From positions 908,084 to 972,083 of the forward strand of contig NC_018338.1 in NCBI RefSeq assembly GCF_000234665.1: DNA of 64,000 nucleotides, in the 5' to 3' direction. Shown here piece after piece: positions 52,855 through 61,268 of this stretch (position 1 is the stretch's first letter; every line of letters begins with the position of its first letter). The position numbers and the translations under genes are program-made. The DNA comes from Leishmania mexicana MHOM/GT/2001/U1103. Taxonomy: Eukaryota > Euglenozoa > Kinetoplastea > Trypanosomatida > Trypanosomatidae. The notes under the pieces are model-generated. The model ran no database searches, was not told the DNA's origin, and worked only from the letters and a program-made list of their open reading frames with translations.

Positions 52855-52956
52855 TGCCGCATCTCCTCTTTTGCCGACATTCTGCGCGTGCTGACAGCGT
52901 GCTTGCAAGGTGGTTCTGGGCCGATTTTCTTTGTTTTTTTTTTTTGTTTGCTTACC

Positions 52957-52958
52957 AG
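52957..52958 (+). promoter_or_regulatory. Likely spliced-leader acceptor AG for YOS1
   Basis: The AG follows the strongest pyrimidine tract near any gene here (a 14-base T run, then GTTTGCTTACCAG). No ATG occurs in the 177 bases to the YOS1 start. Confidence 0.65.
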
Positions 52959-53135
52959 CCCCCTCTTTTCCCTCCACAACCACTCGAGTTCAGCAACCAA
53001 CCGCTGAGGGAGTTGGGGGTGCAACAAAGGACAGTGGGAGGCTCAGCTTTTAGGTCTGCTCTGCCACCACAGACATCAACGGGGCAAGTCACAGCCGGTA
53101 CAAAAAAGGGGACGAACCGATCGGCAGAGGGAAAC

Positions 53136-53471
53136 ATGGGCATCAGTGTCTATTCGCTAATCTCAGCCGTGGCTCTGTGCCTGAACGCCCTGGCCATCCT
53201 CTCGGAGTCGCGGTTCCTCTCCAAGTTTGGCCTGGCTACCCCACAGGCCTTGCAAGGAGGCGTTGCGCCGCAGCAGGACACCGCTTTCAATGACATGGCG
53301 CCATCCTCTTTTGATGCTGATTTCGGCTCTACCAGGAACGGCGGTGTCCGCTCTGTCTCGTCCGTCAAGTTGCAGATCGCTTCCCTTTTGCACTCCATCC
53401 GCCTCCTGATGCGCTGGCCGCTCATCTTTGTGAACATCACGTTGATTGGGCTTGCGTTGATCTTCGGTTGA
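53136..53471 (+). CDS. YOS1: YOS1/IER3IP1-like ER-Golgi transport protein
   Basis: This 111-residue membrane protein matches the Yos1/IER3IP1 family. In yeast Yos1 forms a complex with Yip1 and Yif1 on ER-derived vesicles and is needed for ER-to-Golgi transport. The N-terminus, SVYSLISAVALCLNALAILSE then RFL, matches the family's YSLLQAxLLCxNAxAxLxExRFL pattern. It is the first transmembrane helix (about 4-22). The C-terminus (LLHSIRLLMRWPLIFVN, then a hydrophobic end at 92-110) matches the RSVRTVMRxPLIxxN signature and second helix. The middle loop is about 28 residues longer than in the usual ~82-residue protein. The frame is open upstream to 52689 with no ATG after the acceptor until 53136, so the start is secure. 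The gene is easily missed because of its size. Confidence 0.9.
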   Translation: MGISVYSLISAVALCLNALAILSESRFLSKFGLATPQALQGGVAPQQDTAFNDMAPSSFDADFGSTRNGGVRSVSSVKLQIASLLHSIRLLMRWPLIFVNITLIGLALIFG

Positions 53472-53883
53472 TGAGGGGCACTACAAAAAGGACCACGAAC
53501 GCAACCACAGGAAGGAGATGCGCCTTCTCTCCACATGTGTCCACTCAGCAGCGAAACGGAAACAGCGAAAACAAAAGTAATAGTCACGCATGTCAAAGTA
53601 TCTCAGCAAAAGCGGGTGCCGGTGCATTCTGGGGAACACGCGTATGCTGTCACCACTGCAGGCGTGGCATCTGCCACTTGCTACCTCCTCGTGCACTCCC
53701 CCTCCCCGTGCCGCTTTCTGCCTGTCCTGGTCACCACTGATGGCATGAATGTCGTGCTTGCTTCCTTCCTCTTCCTCTCACTGGGCTGCGCATCGGAACA
53801 ACAACAACGAACGCACAAACAAGCACTCACAACACGCGCCGCCTCTCATGCTTTGGGGAATCTTTCATTCTTAGGCTTCGCAA
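53472..53883 (+). other. Short spacer between YOS1 and the RING gene
   Basis: These 412 bases hold no gene. The acceptor for the next gene is probably the AG at 53873-53874, after ATCTTTCATTCTTAG. This is one of the shortest spacers in the window. Confidence 0.55.
53873..53874 (+). promoter_or_regulatory. Candidate spliced-leader acceptor AG for the RING gene
   Basis: The AG ends ATCTTTCATTCTTAG, only 9 bases before the ATG at 53884. That would give a very short 5' UTR, so an upstream site is possible. Confidence 0.35.
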
Positions 53884-55560
53884 ATGCCTTCCGTATTCGA
53901 CGCGAAGGGACCTCCCTCACTGGGTCTGCCCGTGTCCAACTGGGGCACGAACCAACCCGGAACCGGAGTAACGCGCAATACGCATCGCGAGAAGCTTGGG
54001 CTGTGGAGCGCTGTCGCCCTGCAGCAACACTTTACCGCTACCGGCGGTCGTGGAGGTCTGCCGCTGCCGCTGTCGTCGTCTGCGTCGACCTCGCATGAAG
54101 GCAGGGGCGGCGCCGCGACCCTGGGTGACAACGCCGGCTTCTCTTCGGGAAATGTATCCTCGGACCTCCGGTCGCACCTCGGGTCTGCACCAGGTCTCGC
54201 CGGGCGATTGCACAAGCCGACACTTGCGCAGCGCATGGGGCTTGTACCGGGTCCGCCGCCGGCGCCATCGGCTGACGATTGGCGTGTCATTGTGCATCGT
54301 GCCCTCCTGCGCGAGCATCAACACACGCGTGAGGCTGGGGCGCCCGGGGCCAACCCGTCTGTTTGCCCCATCTGCCAAATGAGCTACTCCAGCAACCGCG
54401 ACGAAGGGCAGGTGATCCTAAGTTGCTCACACGTCTTCCACTCCCAGTGCTTTCGCTCCTTCGAGCGATACGTGCGTGCTCAACAGAGAGCTGATGCCCT
54501 TGGAGTTGCCGAGGTTAGTGCCCCACTGGCGTGTCCTGTGTGCCGCACTCAGAGCTACTTTAAGCGCATCTTTTACGAGGGAAAAGCGGTAGCTCAGCGA
54601 GCGGCCATCATCAAGGTGCAAGCTGCTGTCCGAGGCCTCCTCGCACGGCGCGCCTACACCAAAGTAAGACTGCAGAGCAACCCAGAGTTTCGCACGCGCT
54701 ACGTCCAGGAGCGTCTCGCCCGTCTGTCTGCTGCATGGCAAACCTTTTGCGCTGAGCAGGAGCAACGTCGAGTGTGTTTGCAAACGGCACTCGCCGTGCA
54801 GCAAGAGATGGTTCGCGCAGCCTTCCTGAGTGAAAAGGCATGGGCGGAGCTCTGGAGGAAGGCGGTGCATGACCCGTTCACCTCAAGCGAACCTGGAAGT
54901 TCGGCAGCTCCGTCTACGGCCGGCGCGTCGGTGCAGTGCCCTATCTGCCTGGAGCTCATTCACTGCTCGCACTGTCCCGGCACCGGGGCCGCCGCATCTC
55001 GTGCAGGTGGTGTGCGCAGCTTGACTGGAGAGGACGCTGTGGCGGCGATGCGGATGGCCTACGAAGCCCGAAAGGCAGCCAAGCGTCTTCCGTCTTTCGA
55101 GTCGAAGGCGGCAAGGAGGTCTGCTGGCGTGCTTGTGGGAGCTGTGGTGAAAGGGGCAGCGTCGCGCAAGGCGGCCAACTCATTGCCCCCTATGCCCGGA
55201 GCTGTCGGCTCGGTGAGGAATGGAAAAGTGGCATCGCGGTGCGCACCGCAGCACCGAGTAGGGCGCCAGAAAGGATATACTCAATTGACAGCTGCCGCGC
55301 CGTGGTCTGAGCATGAGACTGCATTCGCTGCGATGTCGTCTGTCCAGGGAGTGGACACGGACGAGGTTGCCGCGGTGCTCCCACAGAGCGGGGTCCTGCT
55401 CAGCTGCGGCCACTACTTCCACGCCGCGTGCATTGACTGCTACGAGCGATTCAATGAGAGGCGTTCCTTGGAAATGGTGGAGCAAGATGATAGAGCGGTC
55501 GTCGTTTTTCCGAACCGCTGCCCCATCTGCCGCTCCGGCTACGCCAAGCACCCGATGTAA
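53884..55560 (+). CDS. RNF32-like protein with RING, IQ motif and second RING
   Basis: This 558-residue protein has the unusual order RING-IQ-RING known from animal RNF32, a probable ubiquitin ligase. RING 1 starts at Cys161/Cys164 (CPIC), continues with CSHVFHSQC, and ends at Cys217/Cys220 (CPVC). An IQ motif for calmodulin binding follows at about 242-262 (IIKVQAAVRGLLARR). RING 2 is split: its first pair Cys352/Cys355 (CPIC) is followed by about 150 residues of Ala/Arg/Lys-rich sequence before CGHYFHAACIDC (Cys508-) and the final CPIC pair Cys546/Cys549, just before the C-terminus. The first 130 residues are Gly/Ser-rich. Zinc ligands of RING 1 look complete; those of RING 2 are complete only if the insert loops out. 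RNF32 is linked to cilia-bearing lineages and spermatogenesis in animals, so a flagellar role is conceivable but inferred. Confidence 0.85.
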   Translation: MPSVFDAKGPPSLGLPVSNWGTNQPGTGVTRNTHREKLGLWSAVALQQHFTATGGRGGLPLPLSSSASTSHEGRGGAATLGDNAGFSSGNVSSDLRSHLGSAPGLAGRLHKPTLAQRMGLVPGPPPAPSADDWRVIVHRALLREHQHTREAGAPGANPSVCPICQMSYSSNRDEGQVILSCSHVFHSQCFRSFERYVRAQQRADALGVAEVSAPLACPVCRTQSYFKRIFYEGKAVAQRAAIIKVQAAVRGLLARRAYTKVRLQSNPEFRTRYVQERLARLSAAWQTFCAEQEQRRVCLQTALAVQQEMVRAAFLSEKAWAELWRKAVHDPFTSSEPGSSAAPSTAGASVQCPICLELIHCSHCPGTGAAASRAGGVRSLTGEDAVAAMRMAYEARKAAKRLPSFESKAARRSAGVLVGAVVKGAASRKAANSLPPMPGAVGSVRNGKVASRCAPQHRVGRQKGYTQLTAAAPWSEHETAFAAMSSVQGVDTDEVAAVLPQSGVLLSCGHYFHAACIDCYERFNERRSLEMVEQDDRAVVVFPNRCPICRSGYAKHPM

Positions 55561-56348
55561 TCATTCTTGTGGGAACATGGTGAGGCGAGTGTGAGGAGAG
55601 GGAGGGATGGAAAGGTGCGGTAGGACCACGGCGTGCCGGCTTCTCTCGCACACCCTTTCCACGCATCTCCGTGCTCACCGGCTGAAGAGGACTTCGCCAC
55701 GACATGTAAAGTAGCATGTGCTCTCTTCTTGTGTTCACGGTTCTTATTTCTTGTTCCTTTCGCGCTCGTACGCACGTTTTGACAGGCAGAGCAGATATTG
55801 GCAGCAATCATTAAAGTGCTTCCGCTGACGTCCTGCGCATGTGGCATATGGCTGCACTAGCGCGTGAGTGGGGAGCCGCATTTGCTGGTGGCGGTCTATT
55901 TTGTCTGCTGGCCTTGTTTTTCATCCAACCTATGGGTGCGTCCTTCCTCCTCTTGTCATGACGTTCCCCTTTTCATCACACGCACACACACACTGGCGTC
56001 ATCTACAGACCCCCTCTGAGGAGTTGAGACGAACGCAGATAAGCACTGCCACATGCTATTCCTTTGATGTGCACAAGGCACAGGTGGTATGGCTTTCATA
56101 GATGCTGTCATGAGCGGCTGCCCAATAAAGAGAAGACCCAGGATGGCAAGCAGGAGCTTGCTCTTTCCGTGGTGCTCAGCTAGCGAGGGCGTGCAGAACA
56201 GGTGAAAAGGGGGCCAACTAGATTGGTATGTGTGTGTGCACCTGCTACTTCTCTCAGGCTTCCCCACGACTGCTTTTCTGTCTCTCGGCGTTTCTCTCTC
56301 TTTTATGTCTTAATTAGTGTGTGGTGCCCTCTCTCCCCCTCCAAGGAA
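55561..56348 (+). other. Intergenic spacer, 0.8 kb
   Basis: No gene is present. The most likely acceptor for the CS-domain gene is the AG at 56316-56317, after a pyrimidine tract, with another candidate at 56256-56257. Confidence 0.55.
56316..56317 (+). promoter_or_regulatory. Likely spliced-leader acceptor AG for the CS-domain gene
   Basis: The AG follows GTTTCTCTCTCTTTTATGTCTTAATTAG, 31 bases before the start codon at 56349. Confidence 0.4.
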
Positions 56349-57365
56349 ATGCCGGGGATCGACTACTCCAAGTGGGACAAGTTGAGCGACAGCGGCACCA
56401 GCAGCGGCACCGAGGACGAAGGGGACAGGGACGATAGGGAGCACGATGACAGCAGCAGACATCCGCAGGTGACACGGCTGGAGTATCCGTCTCGCGTGAC
56501 ATTGGGCCCGAATGGGGTGCAGAGGGAGCAAGCGCCACCCACAGCGTCAGCCAGTCCGTTTCGGGAGACGAGTGCACCGCCTAAGGAAACGCATAACGGC
56601 AGTGTTGCTGTTGCATGCTGCCCAATTAAGGAGGAGTCTTCTCGCGCCGAACACGACACGGGAGCTCCAAAAGCCAGCAGTTATTCTACCCGCAACACAG
56701 CTGGGAGACGGGATGATGATCAGGAATGCATGGACGCCACTGATGATGACGAGGATCTGCTATACGAGAGCCTTGCCCGCAACGGCGGCCGGGAGGGCTC
56801 CCACCACTGGTGGACCCAAACCGAAGACACGGTAACTGTGAGCTTCTTGGTGCCGTGGGAGACTAAGGGCAAGTCTGTGACCGAGTTCCGTCTCTACGAG
56901 GCATGCTCCACGACGGCGCCAGAGTCAGAGCTGCATCAAGCTCACCTGGAAATAACGATTCTGGTGCCACCAGCGTGCCTGACGTCGGCGAGTGGCGGCC
57001 CGTCTGCCTCACCGGGGCCTCTCCGCATACACGAAGTGTTCCGTTACCCCGTGAAGCTATCCGAGGATCTGATTGACGGCTGTTGGCAGCTGTACTTTAT
57101 GCCTAAACGTCACCTGCGTCTCTTGGTTGTGCAGCTCTTTAAAGAAGCTGTCGGTTGTGGCATGACGCTGTGGTGGGACCGCTGCTTTGTAACGGACACG
57201 ACTTCCGTGATTGCCGATACGCCGGCCATTCCAGACCGAAAGCGGCGGACGCAAGCGACGCCAGGGTTGAAGGAGAAGGCGGAGCAGTTCCGCAAAGTAT
57301 GGGCCGATGCACACGAGGAGTTTCGGCGGCGTATGCAGGAGCGCAAGCGCGAAATCAGCGAGTAG
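56349..57365 (+). CDS. CS (p23/HSP20-like) domain protein, possible co-chaperone
   Basis: This 338-residue protein begins MPGIDYSKWDKLSDSG, a DYSxWD...SDxE type opening also found in Hsp90-associated proteins such as Cdc37, followed by an acidic stretch. Residues about 40-150 are polar and look disordered. A CS-like beta-sandwich spans about 155-285: it opens HHWWTQTEDTVTVSFLVPW, continues with HLEITILVP, and ends with QLYFMPKRHLRLLVV and WWDRCF, in the order of p23/Sgt1/NudC strands. A basic helical tail (about 295-338) follows. CS domains often bind Hsp90, so a co-chaperone or adaptor role is plausible but inferred. The frame is open to 56202 without an ATG. NudC and PIH-type proteins are alternatives for the domain, and the subfamily was not resolved. 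Confidence 0.72.
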   Translation: MPGIDYSKWDKLSDSGTSSGTEDEGDRDDREHDDSSRHPQVTRLEYPSRVTLGPNGVQREQAPPTASASPFRETSAPPKETHNGSVAVACCPIKEESSRAEHDTGAPKASSYSTRNTAGRRDDDQECMDATDDDEDLLYESLARNGGREGSHHWWTQTEDTVTVSFLVPWETKGKSVTEFRLYEACSTTAPESELHQAHLEITILVPPACLTSASGGPSASPGPLRIHEVFRYPVKLSEDLIDGCWQLYFMPKRHLRLLVVQLFKEAVGCGMTLWWDRCFVTDTTSVIADTPAIPDRKRRTQATPGLKEKAEQFRKVWADAHEEFRRRMQERKREISE

Positions 57366-57658
57366 CTATGGAATGCATCGACGCATTATGCGCCCACGGA
57401 GGCGAACGAACAAACCAAAGCGAATGCTAATAAAAAAGGACAAAGAACGAAACAGCTCACGAGCAGCGAGGGAGAAAAGGTAGAAGAAAGAAGACCCCTC
57501 ACGCGACGGCGCACCTGACGCGTTCTCCCACAGTTCCTGGCGGATGCGGACGCCGTCCGCTCAGCTCAACTTGAAGATGGCACTCAAGTAGTCACCCCAA
57601 TGGAAACGAGAATCGACACACCGCTCAGCGCATGATGATCACGGATGACGGTACCTCG

Positions 57659-57677
57659 CTGTACACTTCGGGTACAG
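57659..57677. other. Hairpin with a C(UUCG)G tetraloop
   Basis: CTGTAC pairs with GTACAG; inside, C-TTCG-G closes the loop after one bulged A. As RNA this is the very stable cUUCGg tetraloop. No accepted gene overlaps it. Confidence 0.8.
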
Positions 57678-57973
57678 GTGTCTTGCTTGCCACTCGTACA
57701 TTCTCATCCCTTTTTCCCCCGCCGATCCTACGATCTCGTCCCTTCTGGCCTTTTTTTTGTTGTTCTGTGTATGCTGCACTCGTGGTGTCGGTGGTGCGCA
57801 AACATGCGCGGCCAAACGTCTCCGCATTGTTGATGGCTTCTCTTCTCTTCAAGCGCTTCTGTCCATGCACTTAGCAAAGGGCGGCATAAACAAGGACACG
57901 AAAAGCAGGTGCACACTGAGCCTCAATTTTCGGTGGTGCGCTTCCCTTCTCCCCTCTTCACACACGTACCTGC

Positions 57974-57975
57974 AG
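57974..57975 (+). promoter_or_regulatory. Candidate spliced-leader acceptor AG for the four-helix membrane protein
   Basis: The AG ends a pyrimidine-rich stretch (CTTCTCCCCTCTTCACACACGTACCTGCAG). The resulting 5' UTR of 71 bases contains one upstream ATG. Confidence 0.45.
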
Positions 57976-58046
57976 CGTTCCCATCACCTGCTGCGCAGTA
58001 ATGTATATCTTGCATCGTTGCGGTTCTTCGGTTTCCTGCGGCTACA

Positions 58047-58694
58047 ATGTTTAACAAGGCTGACTTGGTGGTGTTTTACTTCACCTACGCCGCCCTCATG
58101 ATGGCGCTGATGGTGTGCAGTGTCTTGTCACCCATCCAGGTGCGTTCCGTTGGTGAGCGGAACCTGTCTGTCTACGGCGTAGCTCTTGTGTACGACTCGC
58201 CACCCAGCACCTGGATCGGGGCATCCGGCAGCGCCTTGAAAAGCAGCAGCAACATCATGGATACGAGTAGTGGGTCAGCACTTTCCGTTGAGACAGTGCG
58301 CATTAGAACGTCGCTGGCGCACCTCCCCGCTTCGACGCTGACACGCTGCATGACCGCCTACCTTGTCTTTGCCTCATTGTGCCTCCTCACGTGCCTCTTA
58401 CTCGTCGTCTCCTTGTTAGTCCAGATGCTGCCGATGAGGCACGGCTGTGCTGGCGTCTTGATCACACGCCTGCTCACGGTTCTCGTGCCCCTCGCTGCCA
58501 TCGCTTGCTTTGCAATGGCGGCCGCTCTCGGGCTCCAGTCCCATTTGTATCACAACGTGGCAGCGGGGTATTACACCGACGCGCGCCGTGACAGCCCCGT
58601 AAGCAAGCTGCACTCCGGCTTCTTTTCCTCCGTCGCCGCTGCGCTCATCGGGCTCTTGGTCGTTTTGCTATCTCCCGTGCTGCGAATGTGGTGA
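58047..58694 (+). CDS. Four-helix integral membrane protein, function unknown
   Basis: This 215-residue protein has four likely transmembrane helices at about 8-28, 104-130, 137-162 and 190-212. A polar loop of ~75 residues lies between helices 1 and 2 (rich in Ser, with GSALKSSSN), and a shorter loop lies between 3 and 4. The layout is that of tetraspan/claudin-like proteins and of trypanosomatid amastins. However, the amastin signature (a CxTxWG-like motif in the first loop) is absent, as is the tetraspanin CCG motif. No function is proposed. The start is supported by the ATG at the head of the first hydrophobic helix, 71 bases after a good acceptor. It lies in the compact cluster downstream of YOS1, but no functional link can be read. 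Confidence 0.78.
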   Translation: MFNKADLVVFYFTYAALMMALMVCSVLSPIQVRSVGERNLSVYGVALVYDSPPSTWIGASGSALKSSSNIMDTSSGSALSVETVRIRTSLAHLPASTLTRCMTAYLVFASLCLLTCLLLVVSLLVQMLPMRHGCAGVLITRLLTVLVPLAAIACFAMAAALGLQSHLYHNVAAGYYTDARRDSPVSKLHSGFFSSVAAALIGLLVVLLSPVLRMW

Positions 58695-58834
58695 GGACAC
58701 GAGGGAGGAGGTTGGCGCCCTGTTGCACCCCAGCGCCTTTTTTTTCGCTTTGGCACTTTGTGTGATGGCAGCATGGAATATTTCTCCCTCGCTTTTTTTT
58801 CGTCCTTCGTCTTTCCTACTCCCACTGCAGACTC

Positions 58835-59320
58835 CTAATGGCCGGGGTCACACCCCAGTGCGTGGGGCATCCAGCGCCCAGCGCGCCCCCCCACTGAGTC
58901 GAGGAAGCCTGGCAGTCCCTTCCCTATCCCCTGCCAAATGGTGGTCTGCTTTCTGGTGGTGGCAGCGGCAGGTCCCCACGACCTTGGGAGGAGGCCAGTG
59001 CGGTGCATCGCCGCACGGCGTGTGTGTCTACTGTTGCCTCGCACCACGCGAATGGGGCCTGTGAGTGGCTGGGGCTCGAGTGGAGTTGCGCTCACCTTGT
59101 CTGGCAGCGAAGGAGCAAGCTGAGAAAACGAATTCTCGATGCTGCACTCGCGTAAAGAAGGCTGTGACGGTCAAGTGATGTTTGCTTGGTGCTCTCCACC
59201 ACACAGACCATGCGCGACTTACCTCAGCTTTTGCGGAGCGCGGGAAGGCCGAACGTGCCACGCACGCGGTGAATCCCGATTCAAGGGAAAAGATGCGGCG
59301 ATGACCTGCATTGCTATGGA
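58835..59320. repeat. SIDER-like degenerate retroposon remnant, copy 2
   Basis: This GC-rich non-coding block shares its opening ~95 bases with the block at 4138-4256, in the same order and orientation: GTGCGTG, CCCAGCGC, a C run, GAGGAAGCC, GCAGTCCC and CCTGCCAA. A small hairpin (GTGCGG / CCGCAC) is at 58998-59016. The 3' boundary is not defined; similarity fades after about 58960. Membership in the Leishmania SIDER families is inferred, without a database match. Confidence 0.5.
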
Positions 59321-59846
59321 CTTTGTTTGTGTGACACCGACTGGTACTATCTCCGGTTTCGGCCTGCCTTCTCGCTCCGATGCATCGATCCACACATTAT
59401 CAGGCCTCCGGCTCTGCACCCATAGGGAAAGGGGCACTGAGGGCCTCCTGTCGTGGGTGGGGTGTGCAGGGCGAGAGAGGAGGGTCATGGTCATCACCTG
59501 CAGTGTATCCCCCGTGCCTTTCTTCTCTCCTCCTTACTCCCTCTCAGGGGCTAACCGATTCTTCACCTACCAGCAGCGCGCGTATGTCGGCTGGTATGTG
59601 TGTGCGTGCTTTGCGGCAGGGCTGCCTCTGTGATCTACTGCCGCTTCCTGTCCCATTCCGCTGGTGACAGCCGCCTTTCTCTTCGTATCTTCTCCGTTTT
59701 CCTTCTCTTGCTCCTGTCGTCTTCTCTGTAGTGTCATAGAGGTGCCGCTGTGCTTCATTGAGTACGCCACGCCTTTCGCTCTCTCTGACACCTCTGCTTT
59801 GTGCGTGCATTTGCGTAGTCGCTACACGCTCCACTTTTCCCCACTA

Positions 59847-59848
59847 AG
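59847..59848 (+). promoter_or_regulatory. Likely spliced-leader acceptor AG for the NOP12-like gene
   Basis: The AG ends CTCCACTTTTCCCCACTAAG. No ATG lies in the 52 bases before the start codon at 59901. Confidence 0.45.
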
Positions 59849-59900
59849 GGGCCACTAGCGCACCAGGCCCATCGTCGAACGTCAATCCCGATCCAGAAAC

Positions 59901-61268
59901 ATGGCGGACTCTTCGTGCACGTCTGCTACTGCCGCTGCGGCGGCTACCGCGGCCCCCGCCTTTGACTTCCAGCCTCTCCAGAAGAGCAATGTCGACCTCT
60001 TTGCTCCGGCGCCGCAGGTGAAGAAGCTCACTCGGCGTGAGAAAGACAAGATGCTGCGCGAACTGGAGGTGAAGCGAGCCAAAGAGCGCGCCGTCGATGA
60101 CGCCAAGGACGCGGGCGGCAAGGGTAGGAAGGCGCAGCCGAGGCAGAGCAACAGAAGTGCCGCGGTGGCCGAAGTGGTGCGCGCTGCCACCTCCTCCTCG
60201 TCCGGTGACGCCAACGGTATGAGAAGTAAGGGTGAGAGGAAGAATGGGCTCTTCGAGACGGTTTTCGACACAAAGGAGGTGGAACAAGAGCTCGCCGCCC
60301 AGGAGGATCGCCGCAACCGGAAGCGCTCGAAGAAGCAGGTGCTCCGACATGCACTGCACTCCAACGAAGAGGAAGACGCACGCACTGTCTTCGTGGGCAA
60401 CCTGCCCAACACTATCCACAAGCGCGATGTGGAGAAGATTTTCAAGTCGTGCGGCAGCATCACGGCGGTCCGCATCCGCTGCCAGGCGCTAGAGGAGCTC
60501 GACGAGAAGCACCAAAATATGGGTCGTGCCGTGCGGGTACTGCGCGGCGAAATCAAGAAGGACGCGAAATACAGTGCAACGGCCTACGTCCTCTTCGACT
60601 CAGCCAAATCTATCGCATCCGCCCTGGAAAAGAACGGGCTGGTCTTCCACAGCCGCCACCTGGTCGTGACGACAATGGACGTCGAGAGCCGTGCGTACCC
60701 GCCAGAGACATCCATCTTCCTCGGCAACGTGGCCTACAACACGACGGAGGAGGATGTGTGGAGCTTCTTTCAGGAGCACGGCATCGCAGATGTGAAGCGA
60801 GTCCGCCTGGTGCGGGATCGCGAGACAGGCGACTGCAAGGGCTTCGGTTACGTTGAGTTCATGCACGCCTCATCTGTCCAACCTGCCATAGAGACCCGCG
60901 GCGACAAGCTTAATGGGCGAGAACTGCGCATCGTGCACGTTAACAAGTCAAAGGAGGTGAAGGTGGCGACGAAGAACCGACGCGAGAAGCGACGCGGTGA
61001 GCACGCCGGCGGCCGTGGCGGCGCAGAGGAGCGCAAGCGATCGCGCAGCGGAGGCGACGGTGACGGTGGCAGTAGAGACAGCCAAGGCTACTCCAACTTC
61101 AAGAAACCGCGCACCGAGTCCGGCCTTCCTTCGTGGGCGGGTTTAACGACAAACCCGCGGCGCAAGATGCCGAAGGATCTGCGGCCGCTTGTAGAGGGCA
61201 AGGTAGAGTTCAAGCCGCGCGGCCCACGCGCGCCGGTGAAGCGCAAGACACGCAACCCAGAGAAGTAA
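59901..61268 (+). CDS. NOP12/RBM34-like nucleolar RNA-binding protein, two RRMs
   Basis: This 455-residue protein has the layout of yeast Nop12 and human RBM34, nucleolar RNA-binding proteins of large-subunit assembly. A charged N-terminus (about 1-155) with Lys/Arg clusters is followed by RRM 1 at about 160-258 (RNP2-type VFVGNLPN; RNP1-type ATAYVLF, with a long loop between them as in the family). RRM 2 follows at about 268-345 (RNP2 IFLGNV; RNP1 GFGYVEF, with the two aromatic residues needed to stack on RNA). The C-terminal ~110 residues are Arg/Lys/Gly-rich (RREKRRG, RKRSRSGG), end in KRKTRNPEK, and are probably a nucleolar signal. RRM 1 lacks one aromatic of RNP1, as is common in this family. 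The start follows the acceptor at 59847 directly. Confidence 0.87.
   Translation: MADSSCTSATAAAAATAAPAFDFQPLQKSNVDLFAPAPQVKKLTRREKDKMLRELEVKRAKERAVDDAKDAGGKGRKAQPRQSNRSAAVAEVVRAATSSSSGDANGMRSKGERKNGLFETVFDTKEVEQELAAQEDRRNRKRSKKQVLRHALHSNEEEDARTVFVGNLPNTIHKRDVEKIFKSCGSITAVRIRCQALEELDEKHQNMGRAVRVLRGEIKKDAKYSATAYVLFDSAKSIASALEKNGLVFHSRHLVVTTMDVESRAYPPETSIFLGNVAYNTTEEDVWSFFQEHGIADVKRVRLVRDRETGDCKGFGYVEFMHASSVQPAIETRGDKLNGRELRIVHVNKSKEVKVATKNRREKRRGEHAGGRGGAEERKRSRSGGDGDGGSRDSQGYSNFKKPRTESGLPSWAGLTTNPRRKMPKDLRPLVEGKVEFKPRGPRAPVKRKTRNPEK

Larger units (their letters stand above)
51794..53135 (+). other. Intergenic spacer and 5' leader of YOS1
   Basis: No supported gene is present. A pair of facing AT runs (52819-52854) lies about 280 bases before the YOS1 start. 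A strong T tract ends at the acceptor 52957-52958. The open frame at 52247-52819 has no domain and was not accepted. Confidence 0.55.
57366..58046 (+). other. Intergenic spacer with UUCG hairpin and short upstream ORF
   Basis: No main gene is present. It holds the hairpin at 57659-57677, a pyrimidine-rich stretch, a likely acceptor AG at 57974-57975 (after CACGTACCTGCAG), and an 18-codon upstream ORF at 58001-58054 that overlaps the next start. Confidence 0.55.
58695..59900 (+). other. Intergenic spacer, 1.2 kb, with SIDER-like block
   Basis: No supported gene is present. The GC-rich part from about 58835 is the second SIDER-like block (listed separately). The likely acceptor of the next gene is at 59847-59848. 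Confidence 0.55.

Noticed and set aside
52689..53135. 149-residue N-terminal extension of YOS1
   Set aside because: No in-frame ATG occurs after the acceptor at 52957, and the YOS1 family starts exactly at the ATG at 53136.
57632..57720. ATGATGA as a possible snoRNA C box
   Set aside because: No D box (CTGA) follows at a suitable distance and no terminal stem is visible.
58047..58694. Identification of the four-helix protein as an amastin or tetraspanin
   Set aside because: The amastin loop signature and the tetraspanin CCG motif are both missing; only the helix count fits.
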